NCBI GenBank assembly: GCA_950295325.1
Contig: OX485807.1
Span: forward strand, 25,207,666-25,271,665
Reading direction: 5' to 3'
DNA from: Polytrichum commune
Lineage: Eukaryota > Streptophyta > Polytrichopsida > Polytrichales > Polytrichaceae
Length of the DNA stretch: 64,000 bases
The position numbers and the translations under genes are program-made. Below are positions 51,131 through 62,332 of the stretch, one piece after another. The notes beneath the pieces were generated by a model. The model ran no database searches and was not told the DNA's origin. It saw nothing but the letters and a program-made list of their open reading frames with translations. Position 1 is the stretch's first letter. Each line of letters starts with the position of its first letter.

Positions 51131-51580
51131 GTTGGTAAGTAGGTAGGTAAATGAAGTAGGTAACCCTTGAGGGCTGAGAGGCCTGAGCAGGGTTATTGGA
51201 CATAACCATTTTGGCACCTTTTCTTCTAGACCCAATGACCACGGAGATCGACGGCATGGAGTGAGGACGGGTGGAAGAGATTCACGGTTGTGATATGGGG
51301 AAGTCAACCTCTTCTTCAATCCATGAATGTCATCCCATGTGTCAAACGGACCTTATGCAGGTGGTAAATAAGTAACCTTTAAATGTAGGTGGTAGGTAAC
51401 CCTCGAGCATCAGGAAGCATGAGTTGGGTTACTAGACATAACCATTTTGCCACCCTTTCTTTTGGTCCTTGTGGTCATGGAGATCGATGACTTAGATTAA
51501 AGATAAGGTAGGGTTGTGCTTTGAGAAGTCATCATCTTTCCCAATCGGAGTTTATCCATGATAATTACCTATGCAATGGT
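51131..51580. repeat. Diverged tandem duplication, period about 245 bp
   Basis: The first copy (about 51131-51345) and second copy (about 51375-51580) share GTAGGTAACCCT, GGTTATTGGACATAACCATT or GGTTACTAGACATAACCATT, GGAGATCGA and GAAGTCA.CCTCTT-like blocks in the same order. Confidence 0.65.
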
Positions 51581-52342
51581 TGAAAATTTGCAGTTCCAAA
51601 TGTTCGTCAAGAAATTCCTATTGCCAAGGTTTGAGGTCCTCTCTACATATCCGACCTTGACTTTGAAAAATGCAAGTCCAACTAATGAAGCAATGTTTTG
51701 AGCCTTCTTTACAATGAATATTTTGAGGCTCAAAAACATTTAGAGTTAAAAATTCAAATACATTTGGAAGCTCATAAGCAAAACCAAAATTACAAAGTTC
51801 ACAACATATTAAGGGTTGGTTCCCAAGTCCCACTCATGTCAACAAGTCCCAACTTTTGAGCCTCAACATCCCATTAGAGCGTTGCTAGGGCATGAGCGTA
51901 GAGCGCAGAGCGTAGAGCGTAGAGCTTACATTTTCTGAATTTTGAGCGGAGAGGAATTATTTTTAGTAAATTTTGTCCAAAAATAGAAAAAATATTTTGG
52001 GAAACGTATATTTCTCAGAATATTCGAATATTATAGTCTTATGACCGTGGAATTCAGTACCCATAACCGTGCAAAATGGGCTTGACATGGAATAAATTTA
52101 TCTGTGACCGAGTTTTGGAGGAAATAGAAGACTTCATTGAATAGAACTAAAAGGACACATGTTCACGGAACAACACAAGTGAAGGACAAGTACAAGTGAT
52201 TCATAAATTTAACATAGCGAACAAATAATATATATTTATATGTACGTATTCACTAAATTGTGAAAATACATAGAGTGATGTGTGTCATACACGTTTATGA
52301 AAAAGAACATATATATGAGACTAATAAATAAATCTGTTGAAT
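51581..52342. other. Noncoding; AGAGCGT microsatellite
   Basis: An AGAGCGT/AGAGCGC-type tandem repeat lies at about 51895-51930. The rest is AT-rich 3' flank of the transposase gene. Confidence 0.45.
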
Positions 52343-55300
52343 TTAAACTGTAGCATGGGCTAAGATCCCCCTTTCAAGAATTGTTTTCACCTCCTTGAAA
52401 CTGAGGGTAGGCGCATGCATGAAGAGGTCATGGTCGGCCTCTAGTTTGCAGACTTGTACGTAGAGATAGTAAAGATGCTTACAAGGTCGGAATGGACACC
52501 CGCGTCTACCCAGCTTAGCCATTGTCTCTTTGAACGCCGGGCAATTGCAGTCTGGGTAGGCACTGATTGAGAGATGGTTAACTGACTCCGTGGGAGCTGG
52601 TTTAGATTGCAAAGTTACAACGCATCCAAAACCGGGTTGAGGTATCATTACTACCTTCAGAATACTTGCCTTCATTGCTCTAGCGGAATCAATGTTCTGC
52701 ATGTGCTTCGAACTGGCACAAGTGATTGAGCGACGCATGTTCTTTGACTTTCGTGTTTTTGGATAAACGTCCGCATTATCTGGCATTGGAACCTGTGATA
52801 GATCCGGTGGCGGTGCTACACTGTTGAACGTGCGGCTCATAAGAACGCTTTGCTTTTGGGGAAGTTGAAATCCCGCATTCTCCAACGCCTCAATCTCGGA
52901 ACGTGTGAGATTGGTCCCTATCTTCACAGGCCAAACCGACGGGATGGGAGGTCGTTCCTCGTAATCCGAAAATGGCTCTATCCATTGTCGACGATGCCCC
53001 TTCACACACCTCTCAATATCGTCAGCACAGAAAAAAAAAACTGCTCCACCACCTTCTGGTTACCTTTTTGAGGGTGGGTCCAAAGGCCAGTGTATGTGGG
53101 AGCTGGGGTGCTCTTCCCGTTTTGGACGATACGGGATGTACACTTCTTTCGAGTGACAGCCATCTGCGCCCAACAAGCCTTCGCAGAAACCTTATTAAGT
53201 CGGGCAATGTGCCATAGCTTCTCATTCACACGAGTCTCCTCCACGGCCGTCACCCGTCCAATATCTATGCCAGTTGAGGCAGGGGGTTGTGTTGGGCGTT
53301 CCACTTCCACTTGAACTTCCTCCTGGATGGTACTCAAATTTTGAGCACGAGCACGTGTCACCCTCCGACCCACTCGAGGACGTGAAAAATTAACAGTGTC
53401 TGGCCTATGAGTTTCTTCTTTGGCGCCAAGGGGAAGATCCGGCTTCCGTTTCCTTGACCCAAAAACCTCAGCTCCTTCGAGGTGTGCGTCTCGAGTACAG
53501 AAATCTTCGGCTCCGGGCATGTTCAAGACGGCTGCGTTCGGGGTAGTTGGATCCCCGGTTCGGTAAGCTCGGCGTTGGGCTGTCCGAAGTCGAAGTTCTT
53601 CTCTCGAGGGTCCAGAGCCTACCGCTCCACCTTTGAGGTATTGATAGTACCCCACCACTTGCAGGAATGCTCTAACGTAATCGTCGACGGCTGCTACGTA
53701 GAGATCGCCACCCCTATTGCCGGACGCTTGCAACCATTTGTTGTGAACGGTCTCAGCAAGGTTGCAAGAGGGCATTTCAGCTAGTTCATCCGGAGAAAGT
53801 TTCTTCTCCTGTACGAAGGCAACTGGTTAAGAAATGTTTGGAAACTCAAGTGAGCAAGGAGGAGTCGTGGTGGGCCATGCCATTTAAAAGCAAAAGATTT
53901 AATATTGTTTAGATACTACATTAGACGCAGAGAAAAAAATGCAAACTTAAAGAATTGAATAATTTGAATGAAAGAGTGTATACTTACCAGTTCCATGAAA
54001 CCACCCCACTGCCTGTATCGGAAATGCCAAAACGAAAGCCAACGGTTCAAATGGTGGAGGCCTGCGTCAGAGGTGGCACCCGAAGATGTCCACCAGGCTT
54101 TGATTGCCAAATAACGTGTTTCAGCCTCTGCCACAGACCGTGCATCTTTGTACTGCATACACAATTTCTTGTGTTGATCTTGCAATTCGTGCACGATGTA
54201 TTGTTTGGTGTGTTTTTGTAGGGATTGTGCCCAATGGAAATAACACGTTCGCTCGCGGCCTTCCATGGGTATCTTTGGGTCTCCGGATCCGTATATGATA
54301 CGCACAGCGTTCCAATTGGCTTGAGCACTATCCGCCATGAAACCTTTGAACTGCGGCTTGTGTATTCCATGCCTACCCATGACGTGGTTAAGGTTCTTCC
54401 AGAACACGAGTTGAGCATCTTTGTCCTCAGACTGGAAATCACAACAAGCAATGGTGAGTACACGTTGGTAAGAGGAGTCGTACACGTGGTAGGCCATGGT
54501 GGTCCAGTTGGCAACTCGTTTGACGTGGTCAAATATCATCCATGAATGCTCTAAATCGCCGCTAGGTTGCATTCGGCAGACAAGGTCAACACCGCTGCCA
54601 GGTCCCACCTCGGACATCTTGAATATGAAGACCTTGTCGGAGTCGTCACCTTGGTCTGGAAACATATTTCGTTGCACGTAGGCCCAGTTGCTAAGCCCTC
54701 TGAGCTTAGTGATGCCATCAAGAACGCCATATCTGCGTAGATACTTGAAACTGTAGACACGGTTTTTTAAGTTAGGGGAGTTGAGCTCCTTGCGGCATTG
54801 GAAGATAGGCTCTAGCCGTTCCAGAGAAAGTAAGGTGGGAGGGTCGTCTTCTTCGCGGAGCAAGACGTTACCTAAAACATCCTTGCTAGTTTCCAAGACT
54901 ATTTTGGAAATGGTAGCTTGCGGGTTGCGCTCAACATGTTGTTCGATCAAATCGTCTATTATCTTCCGCGTGCCCCTATAGTCTCCTACCTTGACATGAT
55001 GTTTATGGTTGCCTACATGGACGCAAGCACGCTCTTGCGTATCATCTCCAAAAACGTAGAAGATTTTTGCATCACAAGAGGCTACACAAAAAGGAGGTTC
55101 TTTACAGATCTTACAGACTATTGTTGAAGTTGGAGGTGGAGCGTCTGCAACAGGGAAGGCATCTTTGGAAGAACCTTCGAACTCGACCTCGTTCACTCCA
55201 GATGCGCGTTCAGGCCGCTGCAGAAACCCACATTTGGGATTGTGGCATTGAAGATGACCTACACAGTTAGACGACCGGAATGACAACCCCAACGTGTTAC

Positions 55301-56099
55301 TGATGTTAGTAGTCATAGTCTTTGTCCACATATGGCCATCGTAACGTTTGTCCATACCTTCCATACATTTAGCATTCTTCTGGACGACAGATGGAAGGGT
55401 GGGAGGAAGAATGAAGATTACATCCCCATTGAACGACGGTGGCAAAAAATCTACGTACTCAGTACGGATGGAATCATAGTTCAGTTTTTTAAGGACTGAC
55501 TTGCTTCCAGGCATACTACCCAGGGAACGAAGGGAGGGAAGAATGTTTATCAGTTTAGTAGTTTGCGAAGGTATAAGGAAAGGAATAGTCCTACGTAAAT
55601 CTTGAGAAGAGGAGGGAGATGGACGCTTAGCACTCGACCGGATTGATGGATGGGAAGGCCTCCCCTCATCATCAGAAGAATCGGACAAATCGATGCTAAC
55701 GCGGAGACCTAGTTCAATCTTGACACGAGACAGCAAGGGGGCTTCAGTGCACAGTGTGGAGGAACTACGAGGAGTGAGTAGGACTGTAGAAGCATTCATG
55801 GACTCCGACAAGCCAAAGACGCGATACCTTCCGGGCTTGAGTTTCCAAACGCGAGCATTATTCTCTAACATTACGGGCTGGACGTATAAGGAATAAAGGA
55901 CATTTTGAGTTTCTGGATCGACAACATCTGTCTCTAACCACAAACTATCAGCATCGAAACCATAACGAATGGATAGCCACTGGGGAGTGAGATCAGCGGT
56001 TCCATCAGGGCCAATAGGTATGCATGTAGGGATAAGAGATCCAGGAGAAACAAGTTCGATGGCATCGAAGAGTGGAACTTGGACAGCAGCGGAAGACAT
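52343..56099 (-). CDS. MULE-type transposase with GCM-like and SWIM zinc fingers, frameshifted
   Basis: Exon 1 is 56099-53988 (704 aa, ATG with TATA box 67 bp upstream). Exon 2 starts at 53808 after a 179-bp intron and ends at 52343. Order: a Ser-rich N-terminus; a Cys/His region (about 279-372) with CVGHLQCHNPKCG, CKICKEPPFC and ACVHVGNHKHH, like GCM/WRKY-type fingers of transposases; then a MULE catalytic domain with D at about 554 (CCDFQSED), D at about 590 (FMADSAQANWNAV), CYFHW and E at about 723 (NLAETVHNKW); then a SWIM finger near the end (CNCPAF...CPFRPCKHLYY, about 52550-52470). Exon 2 is broken by a frameshift at a run of ten A (53031-53040): upstream it reads VVEQFFF, and CADDIERCVKGHRRQW resumes in another frame. 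A run of 8 or 11 would restore agreement, so an assembly error is possible. The neighbours (145-aa protein, charged protein, palindrome array) may be parts of the same element. Confidence 0.75.
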
Positions 56100-56165
56100 T
56101 GAGAAACAATTTGACAAAGCTATGTGAATGCAATTGCAAAAGGGGGATTGAAAAAACATAATGGG

Positions 56166-56172
56166 ATATATA
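56166..56172 (-). promoter_or_regulatory. TATA box of the MULE-type gene
   Basis: TATATAT on the minus strand, 67 bases before the proposed ATG at 56099. This favours starting the gene there rather than at upstream in-frame codons. Confidence 0.45.
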
Positions 56173-56261
56173 CATGAGAGGTTGATGAAATCGTTGGACA
56201 TCCCAGACATGTACAGGATGTAGTCAGAAAATGTTTGGTTAATTATGGGAAATATTAAGAA

Positions 56262-56699
56262 TCATGGAGTGCCAGACGAAAATGGGACATTTTCCATATG
56301 GGGCCATTTGCCATATTTCTCACCGTCATGTTTATGACAATGGTCAATCCCTAAACTACGAACTGCAGTGCATCCTGCGCAATTGAGTTTCTGACCTTTG
56401 GCACTCCTTAATATGGATCTAGAGTAAGTGCCAGGTTTAATAACCCCTGCTCTAGAATAGGCATGAATCTTGAAAGTAGACTTGTTCTGTATCAGTGTTG
56501 CATCAACTGCCCGCAAAGATGGAGTATGTGGTTTAGGAGTGTGAACGATGACCGCCGGAGTAACTGAGCAGTCAGGTGGGTTGGCAATCTTCATGTTGTT
56601 GACGTCTGCAGAATCATCGATGGACAACGTGGTGTGAAGTTGACATGAACTAGAAGCACCTAATGGAGCAAGGTTTGGGAGACGTGAGACAGTACCCAT
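56262..56699 (-). CDS. 145-aa Cys/His protein of the transposon cluster, unknown function
   Basis: The ATG at 56699 is about 53 bases after a TATATAAT box (56752-56759, minus strand). The protein is Ser/Thr- and Pro-rich for its first 90 residues, then has a short Cys/His cluster, LNCAGCTAVRSLGIDHCHKHDGE, given here as positions about 106-128 with two Cys and three His. This could bind a metal. It lies 163 bp before the transposase ATG on the same strand, and that gene has its own TATA box. I do not recognise the family; it could also be a truncated fragment of a longer protein. Confidence 0.45.
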   Translation of the reverse strand: MGTVSRLPNLAPLGASSSCQLHTTLSIDDSADVNNMKIANPPDCSVTPAVIVHTPKPHTPSLRAVDATLIQNKSTFKIHAYSRAGVIKPGTYSRSILRSAKGQKLNCAGCTAVRSLGIDHCHKHDGEKYGKWPHMENVPFSSGTP

Positions 56700-57153
56700 T
56701 GGAGAAGAATATGATGAGATGACATGAAAGAAAGGGTACCAATAATTGGGTATTATATACACCTTGGGTAGACACCAATACCCAAATATATGACAACCTA
56801 TTAGATCAATTAATAGTCAATATTTATTCATGTCAATTCTAGACAACTTGTTTCATGTAGGATTAGAATGTACTCCAGTAATAGTCATTATTTTTTGACC
56901 ACCAAATATGATACATGTCAGTATAGACTAATTTTCCTACGCACTAAAAAATAACTCATTCTTGATAACCTAATATATGCTATGCCGAAATGATGAAGTT
57001 AAACCCTAAAGGTGTATGTACCTTTTATGGAAAAATAATAAATTTGAAAATTTGTGGAGGCCGTCATTGTCAAGAGAGATGCGTAAATATATCGACAAAT
57101 TCGAAATAGATTAGTAACTGATGACAGTGTTGTCAGTGATCTAATCTCGAATA

Positions 57154-57173
57154 CCGCGTTTTATTAAACGCGG
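57154..57173. repeat. Perfect hairpin between the divergent genes
   Basis: CCGCGTTT, loop TATT, AAACGCGG. It sits between the divergent 145-aa (-) and charged-protein (+) genes, so it could be a regulatory or transposase site. Confidence 0.7.
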
Positions 57174-57360
57174 AAATATAATTCGATGACATAGCTTGAT
57201 AGAAATTAAATACAAAGGAAAGGGATACGGAGGACTAGCTTGGGAGACATGAACGTACGATTAGTTCCGGGAGGAGCATCTCGTGAGAGTAGCTAGTGTG
57301 CATGAGAGTTTGTGTAGGAGCAGAGAAGTTCGGGCATTGGTGGGGCATCGAGACGCACAC

Positions 57361-58145
57361 ATGAAGGAAACAGGGCACACAACAGTCTCTTCAGCGGAGC
57401 CGTCACGTAAGCCTAGGAAGAGGAGGGGCAGGACGAACTTCAGCAACTCGAAGCAGAAGAGGCGCGCTGCGAGGGATCTGAAGAAGAAGAACACCCCGAG
57501 CATTGAGGGTCGTGGAACTCCATCGAACTTGAGCGACGAAGCGGAAGAGGATCAGGGAGGAACTTGGAGAGGGAGGTGTAAAATACGCTCGTTACACCTA
57601 GAGTCGATAGCAGAAGCTGAGGACGCGGGCAAGATTCACGGGACCTCAGTTGCAACAGCGATGGACGAGAGCAAACAAGAGAAGGAATCGAGTAGCAGAG
57701 CGAGTGATACTAGTAAGATGGATTCACCTCAGCAGACAAGTGATCCTCCCGAGGACGATGTTAGTGTTTTCCTTGGAGGCTTAAGCTTCTATTGAAACCC
57801 CAATCATTGCAGTAGTTTGAACTAACGCGAGATACGTTTGTGATTCATTAGCGAGAAGATAGCCCTGATAGAGGACATATCTATAGAGACACGGATGATA
57901 TAGAATTTCCAGATCACGAAGTGACAGCTTTAGAGGGAGAAGAGAAGCGCACAAACTGTATTACACCGGCTATGCGGGGAGGCGCGGGACATCTGATGGA
58001 AGCAAGAGCGCCAAACAAAGAGGCCTCGAGGGAGCAACGCAAAAAGGCTCGATCGGAGACACTCGATGATTCACAAGTAACGCAATCATTCCATTTGCAT
58101 CTAGACTTCTCATTGCTGACTGAACATGAAATTGCATTCAGCTAA
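57361..58145 (+). CDS. Highly charged two-exon protein of unknown function
   Basis: Exons 57361-57759 and 57852-58145 (92-bp intron, phase 0, GT/AG) give about 230 aa. The first in-frame ATG is 57361; the open frame begins upstream at about 57283. The N-terminal half is very basic (KPRKRRGRTNFSNSKQKRR, about residues 18-40), suggesting a nuclear signal or nucleic-acid binding. The second half is acidic (EDSPDRGHIYRDTDDIEFPD), then basic again (KEASREQRKKARSE). No known domain recognised. It is divergent from the transposase and immediately precedes the palindrome array, whose first copy begins 35 bases after its stop. Confidence 0.5.
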
Positions 58146-58179
58146 ATTCCCCGACTTTTGATAGAGGTGAGAAATTCAC

Positions 58180-59600
58180 CAATCCCATAGATCCGTGGGA
58201 TTGGAGAATGTATTTCTTGTTGGGAACAACAATTTACTCCCAATTCGTCAGATTAAATTTTGCCTACCACATCAAGCAACGATACCGACATTCATCAATC
58301 CCACGGACCTGTGGGATTGATGCATGTGCATACATTTTTACATCGGACCTAACATTCATCAATCTCACGGATCCGTGGGATTGGCAAGTGTTTACGCAGT
58401 TGAGCAACGATGCCGACATGCATCAATCCCACGGATCCTTGGGATTGGCAAGTGTTTACGCAGTTGAACAACGATGCCAACATTCACCAATCCCACGGAT
58501 CCTTGGGATTGGCAAGTGTTTACGCAGTTGAACAACGATGCCGACATTCACCAATCCCACGGATCCGTGGGATTGATGCATGTGCATACATTTTTACATC
58601 GGAGCTAACATTCACCAATCCCACGGATCCGTGGGATTAATGCATATGCATACATTTTTACATCGGAGCTAACATTCACCAATCCCACGGATCCTTGGGA
58701 TTGGCAACTGTTTACGCAGTTGAACAACGATGCCGACATTCATCAATCCCACGGATCCTTGGGATTGGCAAGTGTTTACGCAGTTGAGCAATGATGCTGA
58801 CATTCACCAATTTCATGCATCCGTGGGATTGGCAAGTGTTTACGCAGTTGCGCAACGATACCGACACTCACCAATTCCACGGATCCGTGGGATTGATGCA
58901 TGTGCATAAATTTTTATATCGGAGCTAACATTCACCAATCCCACGGATCCGTGGGATTGATGCATGTGCATAAATTTTTACATCGGAGCTAACATTCACC
59001 AATCCCACGGATCCGTGGAATTGGCAAGTGTTTACGCTGTTGAGCAACGATGCCGATATTCACTAATCCCACGGATCCGTGGGATTGATGCATGTGCATA
59101 CATTTTTACATCGGAGCTAACCTTCACCAATCCCACGGATCCGTAAGATTGGCAAGTGTTTACGCAGTTGAGCAACGATGCCGACATGCATCAATCCCAC
59201 GGATCTTTGGGATTGGCAAGTGTTTACGCAGTTGAGCAACGATGCCGATATTCACCAATCCCACGGATCCGTGGGATTGGCAAGTGTTTACGCTGTTGAG
59301 CAACGATGCCGATATTCACCAATCCCACGGATCCGTGGGATTGATGTATGTGCATAAATTTTTACATCGGAGCTAACATTCACCAATCCCACGGATCCGT
59401 GGGATTGACAAGTGTTTACGCAGTTGAGCAACGATGCCGACACTCACCAATCCCATGGATCTGTGGGATTGAATAGTATGCACATTGTCATGCAACAAGA
59501 CAAACATTAATCACACGGATCCGTGGGATAGGAGAATGTCTACATTCATGGGCAGCGGGGCCCACGTCTTACAATCCCACGGATCCGTGGAATTGATGAA
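58180..59600. repeat. Array of 22 copies of a 24-bp palindrome
   Basis: The unit is CAATCCCACGGA followed by its reverse complement. About half of the copies are perfect; the rest carry one to a few changes. Copies are spaced about 62-67 bp apart, except the first interval (about 117 bp). Two spacer types follow the palindromes in irregular order: type A begins GATGCATGTGCATA and contains TTTTTACATCGGAGC; type B begins GGCAAGTGTTTACGCAGTTG and contains CAACGATGCCGAC. Both end in CATTCACC or similar. The last two spacers are unlike either type. The palindrome centre is a BamHI-like GGATCC. Confidence 0.95.
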
Positions 59601-59755
59601 TGTGCATAAAATCTCACAGAGGAGGCTGTAGTCTTCAATCCTACGGGTTTTTATTTTCCCAAAAAGTGACATTTTTCATGATAAGTTAGTAAACTTTATG
59701 AATTACGAGAATCTATATACCATTTTCTTTAAAATAATCTAGTCTGTTTGGAACT

Positions 59756-60150
59756 ACATTAAATAGGTTGATTAGTGTTGGATGAAGATTAGTATTAGAG
59801 CCAATAGTTATCCAAAACACTAAATGTTACTTGAAATTATAATTAGTGTTGGAATTTCCTTTGTCTTTATTTTGCATTATCTGAGTTGGGTTCCATTAAA
59901 TTTAAATTTTTGTAATATCAAATTCCTAGCATATTACATTTTATATGACGCTCACATATCCTACCTTCAATTCTTCATTTGAATATCTACAAAAAAATCA
60001 TCTAACACTAAATGCGCTTATGTGAATATTCAAAGTTACTAATTGGTACAAATAGTGTTAGAGTTGACATTTGATGTTCTAACACTATGAAGACAATTGA
60101 CATTTAGCATTTTCGTCGTCTATTAGTGTTTCCGACACTAATCAACATAT
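59756..60150. mobile_element. About 395-bp MITE with CACTAAATA ends
   Basis: The left end CATTAAATAGGTTGATTAGT (from 59757) and the reverse complement of the right end, CACTAAATATGTTGATTAGT (from about 60150), extend to a 26-base terminal repeat with about three mismatches. The interior repeats TTAGTGTT and AACACTAA. No clear target duplication. The first bases recall the MITE at 33042. Confidence 0.55.
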
Positions 60151-62332
60151 TTAGTGAAGTCCTCCGACGGTAAGGAAGGGGAATCTTTGGAGCTGCCCGA
60201 GGGTGAGAGGCGGGCAGCGGAAAAATAGGAGGCCTTGAGGGGGGTCCGGGGAGAGTTGGGGCTTCTCTCTCATTTCTCTCTCTCTCCCCCTCAGGCTGGC
60301 TGAGAAACTCTGAGGGCTAAGCCCTACCTGTTTACGAAGCCGGGAAGAGGGTGCAGTCACGGGAGGTGAGAGTTTTGTCTCAGTGAAAGTTTTGTCCCGC
60401 GCTCACATACTAGTAGAGGCAATCTTTAGGGATGAAATGTCTTCCTTTAAGGCCGATCCACGTCATGTAACATAGATATCAGATCATTCGAAATGACAAG
60501 ACCCACATCCTAGCGATACATCGAACTCTCTCTACAGATTCTCCATTTGTTAACAATGATTTCAAATTGATCAAATGCCTACCAAACATAGGGTTGATAG
60601 TTGCAAGATCTACAGGATTTCATTAAGAGTTCAAATAAGTGTTGAATGAGCCGTGAGCTAAGTGTTTAGTTCGCAATGAAATTAAACATTACTAGACCCT
60701 GAAGCGCATGTATTGAAGCACGGCATTGGCTCAACATTAAATGCTGGCCACTTGCATCTTGAGATATACTGAGAATTAGTCTACTCGAGGTCATGGAGAT
60801 GAATCAGCAACGAACCTGTAAGGGGTCAAGTACTTTTTATTTGGATGAATGATAGGTACGCTCGTATGCGGTATTCCTTCTCTTCGTTCCAAAGAAAGAA
60901 GATGACCTTCTCATTTTATTAACATTCACATTAATGTTGTGGAACTGTGGAACTCAAGATGAGTTGTCAAAGTCTCATATGCTTGTAGTATCCACGATGA
61001 GCCTTGTACAACGTCTTGTGTGGACTTCAATTTTTTAGGAGTAAAATTTCTGCGATCGTCCACAGAGTGGAATATAACTTCCATGGTTGTTTGTAAATAA
61101 TGCACACAGAGGTCATCTCAAAATGCAAGTGACTCTGAGTTTCATGTTGAGTGACTGTTGATACATAGCCTCCAGGGTTTAATACCTTTCCAGTTCTAAA
61201 TCAACCATTTAGATCTTGCAACTCTTAATTAAATAACCACCCTTTGTTTGGTCAAGATGAATTCATGTTGTAGTTTGATGCATTTTAATCAATGTGAAAT
61301 CAGTGGACAAATAAATTTAGAAGTGTGTGTTGGTCTGTGGGAAATAATCAATTACATTGGGAATGGATTTCATCATCGGAGTTTAATCTGTATCAGAAAA
61401 ATGGTTGTAATCTAATCTTTGCAAAAAAATCGTTCAAGCTTGGTGAGGTTGTCCATTCAAGGTATTAATGGTGTAGATCCAATGAATTTTGGAGGAACGT
61501 TCAAGAAATGGGTGTCACTTGAACTTTGCACAGGAAAATAAATGGACCTCATATGGGTGCCAGACTTGATTTTATTTTCTTCCTTCATCTCACAACATTT
61601 CTAATACTGTTGGATGCAATTTGCATATCACTTGATTACCCACATTATGTACACTTGCAGACGCTTGCTGGAAATTCACTTGAAAATAGGCTAGACTTTG
61701 AGAGGTATTTACCAGTGTTGGGCAGGTATATGACTTTGTTAATAACCTCAGGCTTTCTGTGAGTACAGGCCTTTATCTACATTGCTTCTTTCTCTCGATT
61801 CTGTGATCTGAAAGACCGTCCTCGCGAAGTTGATCGATAGGGGAATGCACAGGTTTCTGATATGCGGTGGAGCGGTTGTTGGATTAGGTTCCTCGTGGTT
61901 CAATCTTGTGAATTGGCTCAAATTGGTGATGTCTTGGACTAATCCGGCTGCTGCTTGAATGACTACAGAGCTTGCTGGAAGAAGGTGAGGAGATGACTGG
62001 TGCTGGGCACGTCAAGGAGAAGAAATTCCTTCGTCTCAGGCGCTCCTTGTGAGGGCCACAGGGAAATTGCCTAGTGTTATTCTAGTAATTAGGATAAGTG
62101 GTGCAAGGCTGCAGCTGCATGAAGCTTAATTCCAGTAGAATGTTACTTTAGAGATGCACATGATCATGCTTGGCTACCTGTAGAAGGGACTGCTGTCACA
62201 GTGGTATTAAAGGTAGGGATGCAAAAAGCGAACTCTATGTATGAGCAAAGCATTTGTAAATGCTCTTGAGAAAGTGAAATCCAATAAAGAAAAGGTGTTT
62301 TACACACCACTTGTGATCAAGTCAGCTGAGAA
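60151..62332. other. Noncoding, no recognised gene
   Basis: A CT-rich microsatellite lies at about 60257-60292. ORF 61526-61762 is unrecognised. The 61.9-62.3 kb part looks like transcript leader sequence before the next gene, but this is not supported by any motif. Confidence 0.35.

Noticed and set aside
56100-56210. Upstream in-frame extension of the MULE transposase (MSGMSNDFIN...)
   Set aside because: It covers the TATA box and leader; the ATG at 56099 is more likely.
58208-59146. ORFs of 60-107 aa with a repeating PTDPWDWQ/SHGS pattern
   Set aside because: They are translations of the palindrome array; the frame stays open only because the unit lacks stops.
58180-59600. CRISPR-like repeat-spacer layout
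   Set aside because: Spacers are two repeated families, not unique, and the host is a plant nucleus with no cas genes.
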